From: Magnolia sinica
Taxonomy: Eukaryota; Streptophyta; Magnoliopsida; Magnoliales; Magnoliaceae
DNA length: 64,000 bases
Direction: 5' to 3'
Assembly: GCF_029962835.1 (NCBI RefSeq)
Contig: NC_080590.1
Span: 70,023,501 to 70,087,500, forward strand
Of this stretch, positions 10,418-21,660 are shown piece after piece (the stretch's first letter is position 1; every line of letters begins with the position of its first letter). The notes beneath the pieces are model-generated. The model saw only the letters and a program-made list of their open reading frames with translations, was not told the DNA's origin and did not search any database. A program made the position numbers and the translations under genes.

Positions 10418-11220
10418 GAGAAATGAGAGAAAGAGAGAAATAGGAAGGATGGGAAGTTTCCACACACTTGAGATCTCAAAAGAGAATGTGAGAGCTCAAA
10501 TGAGAAGGAAAGAAAAGATAAACAGTAAAGGGAGTGAGGGTTTTGAGATGGGGTGATGGGGTTTACACGAAAATGGAAGAAGAAAAAGATTTGGAAGGAA
10601 TTTGGAGAAGTTTGGAGAGAAACTTGAAAGAAAAGAGAGCTTTGGAGGGAAGTTTGCGAAGGAAATAGGTCTTAGAAGGGGTTTTAACCAATGAACCGTG
10701 GAGGGGTGGGCCACACTAGGCCAAACAGACGTCGGCCTGAGCCGGCCCGCTGATCGATGAGGCCTCGCCGAGCCGGCGATGGCAACGCCGGTCTTTGGAC
10801 CTTTCGGCAATGCCTCGCCATTTGGGCGAGACCCTCCTGGTCCCCCATGCTCAGAATGATGTGGGTCCCCCCTGGGCCCCACTGAAAATGCCCCGATCAG
10901 CCCCTTGATGATTTGACGCCTATCGGGCCATTTGGGCAGAAATCTGATTCAAACAGAGATTTCTTGAAGATTTAAGGGTTGAAAAGGGAAGATAGACCAT
11001 CTAAACTCATTAACAGATGGTCTAGGAAAGGTTTCGGGTCGCTGTGTGTGATCAGGAGAGAGCACAGACTCGATCTCGGTGAACGTTTTCAGTAAACTTT
11101 CGCCAATAGAAGCTACGGAACACAAACACACAAGCTACAATAAACTCGCTCCCAAATATACTAAAGTGGTGACAGCATGCGGTGTGTGACCATAACCCAG
11201 GTCCGGTTTAATCTAAAACA
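10418..11220 (-). other. Gypsy A 5' untranslated region
   Basis: About 800 bp between PBS and aORF without a supported frame; gypsy C has about 800 bp in the same place. It holds a GC-rich part near 10690-10900 with short CCGGCG/GCCGGC inverted pieces that could fold in RNA. Possible location of a packaging signal, but nothing specific can be shown. Confidence 0.55.
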
Positions 11221-11234
11221 TGCTCTGATACCAA
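11221..11234 (-). promoter_or_regulatory. Primer-binding site, tRNA-iMet type (gypsy A)
   Basis: The plus strand reads TGCTCTGATACCAA, the complement of TTGGTATCAGAGCA. It lies two bases inside the LTR end at 11237 and fixes the element's direction as minus. Confidence 0.92.
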
Positions 11235-11236
11235 CT

Positions 11237-14200
11237 TGTAACGCCCTGAAATTCGGGGGTCGAGCATAACTCAGCTCCCGAGTTCCAAAACATCACTTAT
11301 GCAACATATTTAATGATGGATGTATGTTGTCTATATTAGTGCATAAAACATGGAATAGATTAAGCCAAATAGCAAATATAATTTAGGGATAAGTGAAGAA
11401 AGCAAGCGGAAGACTTATAGAAATATATGTGTACAAGTGCGAATCCCTGAAGTACATATACATACCAGGTCATAATTCAAGTGTTACTATCAAAATTACA
11501 AGTATCAAAATTACATCATTTAATTCCCAAAAGAAATTCCAGCATCCCGCGCATCAGAACTAGGCTCACTAGAACCCGTCTAAAAACTGTATAAAAGAGA
11601 AAGCAGCCTCATCATCATCCATCTCCCGCTCTGCCTCAGAAGTCGCATCGACATCTGCAACATCAGCAGCTAAGATAGAGTTTGGTGGGTGTTTAACACT
11701 GCCCTAGAACGTGGCAGTGAGTGATCAACTCAGTGGAACAATAAGGCACAGGTTAACATGTTATCAGTTTAATCAAGCAGTAATGATAAAGCAGAACAAT
11801 TAAACATGTCCTAAGTACTCTTGTTAATGCAAGGATGTATGCAGAATGATGCGTGCCCTCACGCGTACACCCTCAGCGTCTTCATCTTATGTTACGCATG
11901 ACACCACCTCAAAGTGCGCCACATCTACAAAGCACATGCAAATGCGGTGCATGAACATGATTACCAAGTTGTTATTAGTCCTTTTCATACAACAGGATTA
12001 GGAAGCTAAGATACCTTCCTCATATCACCATCCAAACAGTGATCCATTCTAAGGTCGTCAATCCTAGATATCTCATACGATCATATGGTTGTAGGTCATT
12101 GCAAAGGGCTCGTCACCAATCAATGCACGCCTATCACACCTTCGTTACTACACTAAGGCTCGTCACCTCAATGCGGTATCCAGGTATGCTCGAGGTCACT
12201 ACAAAGGACTCGTCACCAATCAATGTAGGCCGACAGCGCGAATATAGTGTCCCATACCACCATAATCGGCTCACGAGTTTAGTTGCTCACTGGTCACTAC
12301 GGGGAGGCTCGTCACCCCAGCGTAGGCCGACAGCTCGACCACGGTGTCCCATACCACCATGTCCGGCTCATGAGTCTTAGCGGATCAAGGTACCATGGTT
12401 AATAGGATTTCACTGGTAAGTCTAGTACCCTAGATTCAAGCAGTAGCGTCCATACATGGTAAACATACATTGAACAATCGGGTTACTTGGTGAACTCGAC
12501 TAGCACGAGCGCACGTTGGGTTGAGCGACATAGAGTGCGCAAACACTCCGCGTGGCCAAACCACTGCCGATAACTTTAATACGACTCGGGTTCGTCTAAT
12601 ACGTCCTATGTGGTGAAAGCAACCTCAACCATGAACTTAAGGCCGATTACCGATTTCCAGGACTAATGCATAGTCCCACACATATTACACTACAACAGAT
12701 ATTCATATTGAATGTAGAACAGTAATGGAGCAACAACTCAAATCATGTGGTATACAAGCATTTGAAGAATATCAACTTAACATAGATGTAAGCATAAGTA
12801 ATACTTGAATTTAAACAATAAGGAATGTAACTTACATGAAGGAAATCATACACATCAATAGGAGTGTTGAGAATCACTTCTCAACGCCCGCAAATAGTGT
12901 AATAAATTACACTTTAGATCATTCAGACATTTCTACAAACACTTAGAATACATAAAACAACATACATGATGTATGTTGAAATACACACATTTGGACAATT
13001 CCTTTTACCAAGGAGTTGTCACACATACATCTAGCATACATACATGACAAATAATCATGGCAAACACATGTGCATATTTAATACGTATACGGTACTTTAT
13101 ACATACACATAGAATACACAAATCTCAATGTAACACATGCATATCAAGAACACAAAGCAACCATAACATTTGGCATGTGAAATCTCATCCATAACAAGAA
13201 TAAATCATTCACTGGCATTGAAAGCCTTGAAAACCATAACCTATACACTTAAAGTCCGCACCTTAAGCCAGAAAAGAACACCGAACTGATTTCAGACGAT
13301 ATGTCTTCGTCAATGGCGACAGAATAACCTAAGGCAAGAATAGAAATGAGATACAACAACACCAAGACTATTCTAAGCTCTAAAACAGATTAGGGTTAGG
13401 TTAACTTACCCAAAGATGAACTGAGAATCGCCGGAATAATGATTCAAAGTGAAGGTTTAAGGATGAAGAAGAACAGGAAAGAATCCAAGATGATTCACCA
13501 ACTTTTCTCTCACTTTCTCCCTCTTTTCCTCTCTCTCACTTAGCTAGGGTTAGGAAATTCGTATGGAAAAGAGAGCTAGGGTTTAAGGACTATAAATAGG
13601 CCTAATATTGATGAAAATAACCCCAAGGCCAAGGTATACTTAGGGTATAACCAAAACCAGTCTCTCACGATCCAACGAAGCACTTCCGGTGGGCCTATTA
13701 CCACGAAAGGTCGGACTTAAGCTCACTAACCATGGATCTAGGTCAAGCTGAGTTTTTGTACCGACCGGCTCTTCAGATCAGCCGTGGTGGACCACACTCA
13801 ATTCAACGGTCACTGAATCTCGATCAGGTCCACAAGCACAAGGACATGCTTGGGCCACCTTCCCTGATCAGAGGGTGAAATTGGCTCAGAATCCAACGGT
13901 CAGATTGCTTAAAATCATTGCGCAAGAAACACGACTCAGATTTCATAAAAGCTTAATAAACTTCCAACCGTTCTCACACTCTTCACTCCGAACTCAATCA
14001 AATCGACCCAGAACAACATCTGGACTTGATTTTTGAGGTGATGACCAAGTCCAACATGGTGACCGCAACAGCTTAAGATCATCGCTATTGGACTTTCGAC
14101 GCGTGGTCCAGGTCTGATCCAAAACTTCCAAAAATTCCCCAGAACAACTGGATTTAGCGATGAATCCCAGATTTCAGAGTAACATAGCGCTAACTAATCT

Positions 14201-14331
14201 ACAGGTTTTGAGTCATGCAGATCAGATTTAAAGTGATTGATGCAAATTTCACAAGCAATCGAGATTAGCACTAATTACCCCAAAAACAACTACTAGGGAA
14301 AGATTAGCACAAAATTTTCAGGGTCATTACA
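11237..14331 (-). mobile_element. Gypsy A 5' LTR
   Basis: A 3095-bp LTR. Its outer bases are TGTAAC on one side and a CATTACA end on the other, so it has short terminal inverted repeats like the LTRs at 58287-61412 and 23937-40914. A TATA-like TATTTATA (minus strand) lies at 13591-13598, in the same context (GGCCTATTTATAG, then CTAACCCTAG) as in the other gypsy LTRs. Flanked at 14332 by copia LTR sequence. Confidence 0.9.
12100..12380. repeat. Gypsy LTR ~100-bp tandem repeat (gypsy A copy)
   Basis: Two to three diverged copies of a unit containing GGTCACTACGGGGAGGCTCG, GCGTAGGCCGACAGCTCG and TGTCCCATACCACCATG. The same unit occurs in the LTRs at 23620-23830, 24840-25040 and 60290-60550, and once at 16145-16235. 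Confidence 0.8.
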
Positions 14332-15290
14332 TAATGATTCATATTTAATAGAGTAGATTCCACTAAAAACCTCGACCCAACCCATGCTACTTATATTAGA
14401 GCATTTTTAAGTGTTGTGGTTCGAGGGAGCTGAAAAATCTCTGTCATCAAGGGAGATCATCTTCACCATGTGCTAAACGAGGCTCACCTACTTTTAGGTA
14501 AAGTCTAAGAGTCCACAGAGCCTGAGGATCCTTCTTTGTGTTGGATTGATTCCTCAGGTTGTGTGTTACAATCATCAAGACCTTTTAAAGGCCTCCGACG
14601 GGAGAATACGTGTAGAGTCCTTGTGTAGGACTTATTGTGCCTTGTGTAGGCATGATTGATTTCCTTGTGTAGGCTTGATTAGTTGTCTTGTGTAGACACA
14701 TTAGAGTACCTTGTGTAGGTACTGGTTGCTTATGTAGGCATGTTTGAGTCCTTCTGTAGGACGAGTTACCTTATGTAGGCATTCTTAGGAACCTTGTGTA
14801 GGTCCTAGTGTCAACATTGTGTAGGTTGTAACGGTATGAGGTGAACCTGATTTAAAACCTCTGTTAGTGAAATCTGGTACACTTAAGGGTTGAGTGCGTC
14901 TGTCGGGAGTGGAGTAGGCACATCGCCGAACTACTATATATGATTGTATTTGGGATAGCTATCTGTGTACTCATTTGATCATGCTTATCTTGATTGCTTA
15001 AAATGATGCATATGAATGGTTAGAACTAATCAGAATCACACTCCACACACTCATACATCCTACATAGATCTAGTACTTAAATTATTCATTCTAAGTAGTC
15101 TATTGTTTGGATCCTCTACTTGGCTTGGAAGCCTATAAAGTTAAGTTTAATACATCTTGATTAATTACATAATAGATCAAGATAGAGGAACTAGGATTTT
15201 AAATTGGCATAAAATTTTATAAAGTCCTATTCACCCCCCTCCAGAACACTTTGACTTATTCCATACTTCTACTAGAGTGGTCTAGCAACA
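14332..15290 (+). mobile_element. Copia element 1, 3' LTR fragment
   Basis: Downstream part of the 3' LTR of copia element 1, entered by gypsy A at 14332. The part from 14937 matches the LTR end at 1-325. The final bases before the expected CA end are missing: after GAGTGGTCTA near 15285 the sequence changes to unrelated DNA, so this end is also truncated. The upstream part of the LTR and the polypurine tract are missing together with the 3' end of gypsy A. Confidence 0.8.
14595..14835. repeat. CTTGTGTAGG short tandem repeats in copia LTR
   Basis: About ten diverged units of roughly 22-27 bp, each with a core such as CCTTGTGTAGGCATGATT. The complementary form is at 20440-20860 in another copia LTR. 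It lies downstream of the U3/TATA part, probably in R or U5. Confidence 0.8.
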
Positions 15291-15364
15291 CCTCGTGCTT
15301 CCAGGACTCGAGTATACGACTCGTTTCTTAAAAACCTGAGTGTTAACCTTTAAAGAGCCAAATT

Positions 15365-15409
<45 letters not shown>

Positions 15410-18400
15410 GAGTTAGCAGTTTAGCGTAGTATGAACAAATCAACATGAAGGAAAATTTGTATTTATGTTTAGAATATACAAGAGGCTGCCCATAGTGACT
15501 TATACAAACCAATATCTCTATATTAACAACTACAAGAATTACATACTTTAATACATGAGAAATATTAAAATGCATATAAATGAAAGCCACAAGATCACAC
15601 AACTTCTCGAGGTAGATACAACCACGCAACCTTGTCAATCATGATGACTCCTCATCAGTCTAAACTTGAATATCATCTAAGCCACTTGTATTACTTGTAC
15701 GGTTATATATTTGATGGATGAGTGGCTAACTCAGTGTGAATTCCCCTCAAGTTATACACTGTCACCATAGACAAGTATAACATGAAAGCAACCAGACAAA
15801 CAAAACATAACAAAATGCAGTTTTATTATATGCATGGATGCGTGAATGCATCATCGACCTGGGGATGCTCATCTAGTCGGCAGTTGGACTCGTCACCCAT
15901 GCAAAGGCTGGCCATTAGCGAAGGACATCATGTGTGTACATCACGTATCACATAACGACTGCCTATCATACATCACGTACATAAATCGATAGTCGATGGT
16001 CTGACAACTAGTGAAACAATACCCCAATAACTTGGAGGCACATGCTACAGAACCTAGAAATATCCACTCGTCATCATCAATATGCCATGTATGCATGATT
16101 AGTGAAGTCATTTTTAGTCCGATTACAATCAGTTGGTTTAATAAAGCTCACGGTCACTATGGGGGGCTCGTCACCCAGCGTAGGCCAACGGCTCGGGCAT
16201 AGTATCCCATTTCAACCATCCCCAACCCATGAGTGTACCCCCTTAGGATGTTGATAAAACCCATCAACATGTGGCCAATCAACTCTCAATGTATGGGAAG
16301 CAACCATCGTATGTTGAGTGGGAATGAATGTCAAAGATACTGAATACAATGATTAAAAGGAGTCGGTATGCATGCCTTAAATGCGAATAAGCAACGGTGA
16401 TAAAAACGTCAATTGGTTCTTCCCATAAAAAAATAGGTGGAATCACCCCATAGATGGTAAGTCCCATGAATAATTTTACCACTGACATAACCTCCATGTT
16501 GAGGGTCTATTCTTAGCACAATCAATCTTATTATACTCTAAGCACAGACTCTCTTTCAAAGATAGAGGTTCACCTCACAGACTAGAGAGATTTCGATTCA
16601 TGTGTCTTGCAAACAGTATAATAACATATCCAAATGGCATAGAGATCAAGTATCAAACTAGGATACCATTCTAATAAAGTACAACTTAAGTACACAGTGT
16701 AAATACAATTCAAGAACTATTAAATGAATCAAGGTCTAGTATATGCATTTGATATTCATGATCAATTCTCAAACATATATCCAAGTAAGTTAATCATATA
16801 ATTAATCAAGCTCTAAGGCACCATTCATAATCAATTTAAAAGCTATCCTTAATCTAATTTAGAGATGAAAAGCTTAAGGGGAAGAAATCATCACCTAATC
16901 CCATTACATGACCAAGTGCTGCCAAGAGGTTATTTCGCTTTAGGCTTCACCTCACCACCATATAGAGATGTTTTGGCAAAATTTAGCCTGCTACGAGTCT
17001 ACTCTGATGTACTTGATCTTATTGTGGTAGATCTGATTCAACTCCACCAAACCGGAATGAATGTAAAGCTAACTAGATCCGGTCCGAACTTAGCAATCCT
17101 ATAGTCGAGCTTAGTGGCATTTAACCTAAAACATAAGGGTTTTATTGAGTCAATACAGACTTGAGTCGAGTCAACCGATACAACTCAGTTGAGACCCTTG
17201 CTTGGCGAAATGAGCATAACTAGCAGATAGAGCTTGGTTCAGCAGTTCTTGGTTATTTACAAGTTGAACTCAATACTTCTATCCAACAAGAAATTGTAGA
17301 CCACTGGGACCCTTCCTACAGTTGTTGGGAACGAGCTAATTCGACCCAAGCAATTATTGGCTTTTAACCGAATCAAACGCTGGAACATTTCTTCCAAATC
17401 GAAGCTTACCTTCAATGGAATGAGGGGATCTTAAGTCAGCCAGCCCTAACTCAATCAAGAGGGCTCCTTTAGCCAACTCGGTAAAAACCAGTGGCACTGC
17501 GATAACTCACTTGACTGATTGAGTGGATACAACGTCAGGTAACACCGCACCACACTGCCTTTGGATTGGAGGATGGCTATAATGAGTGCAGCACCCTGAC
17601 GAGCGTAGGGGCAAGGAGTCATGCTACTAGAACTCAAGGAAGCACCACCCACACATCCCTAAGTGAATTCAGGAGCTGGTCGAGTTAACCCAACAACTCA
17701 GCAGCCCGCCAACAAGCCCCTCACTTCCCCCACTTTCTCTCTTTCTTCTTGCCTTTTACAAAGCATGGACCCAACCTAGACCCATCTGAATCGAACAGAC
17801 CATGGCCCCAACTCAGACAGAAACTCGACTGGTCACCTGATGCAGCAGCTTAGTGTGGCAACCCAACACACGCACCCTTTCATTTCTCCTATTCTTTTCT
17901 CCCTACTCTTTCTCGCTCTTCTTCTTCTTCTACTCTCAGTTTAGCAGTGTTCACTGAACCCAACTTAACTCGACTTGAACCCCGCGGGTTAAGTCCAGTC
18001 GGCTCGACAGTGAGTGCAGTGCGCCCCATGCTCGCACTCACTCTCTCTTTCTCTCTGTCTCACCTCCCTTCCTAAGTTTTCCCAAAGCCAGGGCCTCTGA
18101 GCTTTGCCCCACTCGAATAGAACGAGCTGGCCTGCCCGACTCGGTGAGGTGCGACACCAAGTTTAACGCTCGAATTGCCTCTCCCCTTTCTCTCTTATTT
18201 TCTCTCCCACTCTCCCTCTTATTTCCTTGATTTCTTGGCGAGAATACTGAGAAGAATGCAGCCTTAAGAATGGTTAGGGTTGCCGTAACGGTCACTGTTT
18301 CATGACGTTTTGATGGGTCCCACACATTGATCCCACCTGCATGGTGTTAATCCACCACGTGGGATGGTCTCTCATCATTCCTACCAAATGAGTGCACCAG

Positions 18401-19911
18401 ATGTGTCAATAGGGCCCACCCCATTGTGATGGGTTTTGTGACTATTCGGGGAAGATGGAGTGGCCGTTAATGGCCAGTTTCCATTTAGGGCCTAACGGGT
18501 TAATCTGGACCTTTTAAATGGGTCGGATGGGACCATTGATCAGTGTGGGGTCCACTTATCCTATCAACACTTGTGGATCCTAATATCTCATGATAATTTC
18601 AGTCGTAACTTCATAACATGTGAAGGGCGCTGCTTTCGAGAGGTTGGTTGCCCTAAGCGAGGTTGCCCTAGCTCGAGTGGTTAGGATTGCGTTGCAGGGC
18701 TCAGGTGTGAGGTTAGGATCGAGCTAACGTGAATTTCTCGAAAAGGAAAAGCTTCCCGCGCCGTCTCGCCAAGCGGACGATTATCTGCCCTTTTTTGGCT
18801 CCCAAAGAAGCACAAAGATACGCCCAGATGGACGCCTGAGGTTGGAAGATGTCGATGCTCATGGATCACCAAGCTAGTAATGGGAGCAACGAGTTTCCTT
18901 GCTTTGAAAGGCAATGCATGCCACCGATCATTTCAACCATTGTGCGCACATGTGCATGCATGGGTGAGCGTGGGTTAAGTGGTTTTGATGGTTTTTTTCA
19001 TCCAATCATGATGGACAGCTTGAGTCATCTCAAGGTGGCCCACCTCGATCACAATGGATCAGTTTCAGAGAGGCTGAAAGTACAAACTTGCTTGTACATT
19101 GAACCGTTTGCGTCTATTATTGTGTGAACGCACACGTGTATGGTTTTTCAAAAAGGATGTGACCCTGATCAGTTTTGGCGTCTCGTCGCGATGGACGACT
19201 TAGATCAGGAGGGTAGAACCAGATGGTGGGCCTCTGATCCGGATGGTCGGACATGATCTGTTCGTGCGAGCAGAAAACAAAAGAGAGAGAGGGGAGATCC
19301 TCTCTTTTTAAGAAATTTTCGGGTTAACCCGATTTGACCGGGCTCCCCGGACCCGTGCACAACGAGTGCACACCCCCTAATGCACTCGCGATCCTAAACG
19401 TGGGGCCCACAGTGGTGATTTTTGCAGATCCGGTCCGTTCATCATATTCTGTGGGTCCTATTAAGACATATGGCCAATGATGAGGCAGATTCAAAGCCTA
19501 GATGGGCCATAGTATTGGACTTGTGCATCTAAATGGCGTTACCCGACGATCTCCAGAGATTTAACGGTTAGATCTTTTTCCTAATCTAGTTTAATTAACT
19601 ATTTAGGGTCTCAAGTGCTGATCACATGGAATCTAATAGCAAATTCTGATTATATGTGATTATATTGTTTTATGTTTATATAATTATATTAATAATAATG
19701 AATAATGTAATTTGTTATATATAATTTATATTATCACAGATCGTTAATATATATAAATTATATGAATATTAGTAAAAAAAAATAATAATAAAGATTAATA
19801 TATATTATTTGTATATTATTTGTATAGTTATATATGTCTTATATTTTAAATTTATATAAAATGTTAAATTGTTTGAAATATGTTATTTATGAAATTGCGA
19901 TAAGGATAGCT
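15291..19911. other. Unassigned repeat-derived stretch, partly gypsy-LTR-like
   Basis: No supported gene. It contains one copy of the gypsy LTR unit (16145-16235, with GCGTAGGCC and TCGTCACCCAGCG), a phrase like GAGTGGCTAACTCAGTG at 15720 comparable to 11730, and many CTCGACT/CAACTCAGT phrases at 17100-18050, so a diverged minus-strand gypsy LTR is likely for about 15600-18300. From 18300 to 19560 it has GGGCCCACC/GTGGGCC phrases like those in the solo LTR at 33240-34760. 19640-19911 is very AT-rich. Boundaries and terminal repeats were not found. Confidence 0.4.
15366..15406. repeat. (AT)n microsatellite
   Basis: About 40 bases of uninterrupted AT dinucleotides inside unassigned repeat DNA. 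Confidence 0.97.
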
Positions 19912-20439
19912 ATAGTAGAAGTAAGAATAGGTCAAAGTGTCCTAGAGGGGGGTGAATAGGACTTTATAAACTTTTATGACAATTTAAAATCCTATTAACC
20001 TAATCTTGATCTAATGTGCAATATTCAAGATCTACTTATTTTAACTCTAATGGCTTTCAAGCCAAGTAGGGGATCCAATCATAACACTACTTAATATTTA
20101 AATAAGATAGAACAATTAGTCTATGATGGATGGACTATGTGAAAGTGTAATGATTAGTCTATGATGGATGGACTATGTGGAAGTGTAACAATTAGTCTAT
20201 GATGGATGGACTGTGGAAGTGTGTGGGATGTGATTCTTATCAGTTCAAGATATTCATGTTATCATGCTTTATGTGAACATTCAAAGTAAACACAATAAGA
20301 GAATATGCGAATAGCAATCCCAAACACAGTCATTTATAGTGGTTTGGTTATGTACCTACTCCACTCCCGGTAGACGCACTCAACCCTTTAGTGTAGCGGA
20401 TATTACTAACGAAGGTCACAAATCAAGTTCACCTCAAAC

Positions 20440-20860
20440 CTTTATAACCTACACAAGGTTGACTCTATGACCTACACAAGGTACCTAAACATGCCTACAC
20501 AAGGCAAACGTTTATGCCCTACATAAGAGGAAAGGTCCTACACAAAGCACCTAGGTTTTAGGCCACACAGGTTAAAGATCGACACAAGGGACCTTGGTTT
20601 TAAGCCACACAGGCCAAGGATCAACATAAGGAACCTAGGTTTTAAGCCACACAGGCCAAGGATCCACACAAGGAACCTAATTTAGGCCACACAGGCCAAG
20701 GATCCACACAAGGAACTTGATTTAGGCCACGCAAGACAAGGATCCACCACACAAGGAACCTGGTTTAGGCTACATAGGCCAAGGACCTATACTAAGAACC
20801 TAAGTTTATGCCCTACACAAAAGCAAAGGTCCTACACTAAGAACCTAAATGTACTCTCCC
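20440..20860. repeat. CCTACACAAGG / GGATCCACACAAGG tandem repeats
   Basis: About twelve diverged units, roughly 20-45 bp, such as GGATCCACACAAGGAACCTA alternating with TTAGGCCACACAGGCCAA. Complement of the repeat type at 14595-14835, but with an expanded second unit. Confidence 0.85.
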
Positions 20861-21419
20861 GTCGGAGGACTCTTATGAGGACTTTTAAGGGGTGAGATGC
20901 ACCTGTGACCTAAACCTACACAAGGAATGATTAACAGGGTCTTTGGACTCCAATGACTTACAGACAAGTAGATGAGCTCCGTTTTGTGCATTGATGAAGA
21001 CGATCTCCCTTGATGACAGAGATTCTTCAGCTTCCTTGATCTGTAACACTGATGATGCACCAATGTAAGGCTACGGGTTAGGTCAAGGTTATGTTGGAAT
21101 CTACTCTAATAAATATCACTCATTTAAGGGACGGAGTAATTCTAAGTTCTTAAGCATTCAAGGGACCCCAGTTCAATGATTTACCATTAATATGGTAGTT
21201 GAATGATCCTTGAATGAGGAAGTTCATTCACCAATCCACTCTATTGAATATCAATGATTAGGGTGGATTGAAGGATGAACTCCCATGAGAAAAAGGGCTT
21301 AGGGTATGTGGTATGCAATTACTCTCTCAAAGCTCTCTCTTTTTCTCAATACAGCAACGAAGACCAAGCTCTCCTTATAAAGGCAAAAAGTTCAAACGGA
21401 AATAAAACTGTCAGAGTCT

Positions 21420-21612
21420 GACTGAGTTCGATGTCATCGAACCTGATTCGATATCATTAAATGTATACTTTCAATGCCATTGGATCTCATTTCGATGATA
21501 TGAACTCAATTGAAAATTATTCCAGGAACTTTTTGATTGAAGATAGATGTTATCGAACCTGATTCAATGCCATCGATATTTGAACTTCGATGTCATCGAA
21601 TAACGGTTCGAT
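21420..21612. repeat. TCGAT palindrome cluster in copia LTR U3
   Basis: At least five copies of TCGATGTCATCGA-like near-palindromes or half sites spaced about 20-40 bp, upstream (minus strand) of the TATA-like box at 21375. Same family as the clusters at 3090, 26800, 31580, 38300 and 48780. Confidence 0.8.
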
Positions 21613-21660
21613 TCCTCGACGTTATACACATAAGAGCTTGCTGGACATTTTAAAGGCTAT

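Larger units (their letters stand above)
4739..14331 (-). mobile_element. Gypsy A: chromovirus (Tekay/Del-like) lacking its 3' end
   Basis: Minus-strand Ty3/gypsy element. Order in its own direction: 5' LTR (14331-11237), PBS, 5' untranslated region, PTPD aORF, gag, protease, RT, RNase H, integrase. Sequence stops within the integrase C-terminal part at about 4739; chromodomain, polypurine tract and 3' LTR are absent. On the LTR side it abuts copia LTR sequence at 14332, where TAATG would be the target duplication, but the partner copy is lost with the 3' end. Several frameshifts and stops make it non-autonomous now. Confidence 0.85.
19912..21660 (-). mobile_element. Copia LTR fragment, minus strand
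   Basis: Reverse complement of the copia LTR type of elements 1 and 5. The downstream end is at about 19912-19960 (GTCCTAGAGGGGGG block), followed by the CCTACACAAGG tandem repeat (20440-20860), the D-like phrase with TCTCCCTTGATGAC at 21005, a TATA-like TTATAAGG at 21375-21383, and TCGATGTCATCGA palindromes at 21420-21610. It stops at 21660, where gypsy LTR sequence starts with TGTAAC. No internal region is attached on either side. Confidence 0.8.

Noticed and set aside
18038..18914. Possible host exons in the non-LTR-looking stretch
   Set aside because: Frames are short, from CT-rich and GGGCCCAC repeats, with no domain or splice structure I can support.
19640..19911. AT-rich stretch as a matrix attachment region or origin
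   Set aside because: Base composition alone is not evidence; no motif supports it.
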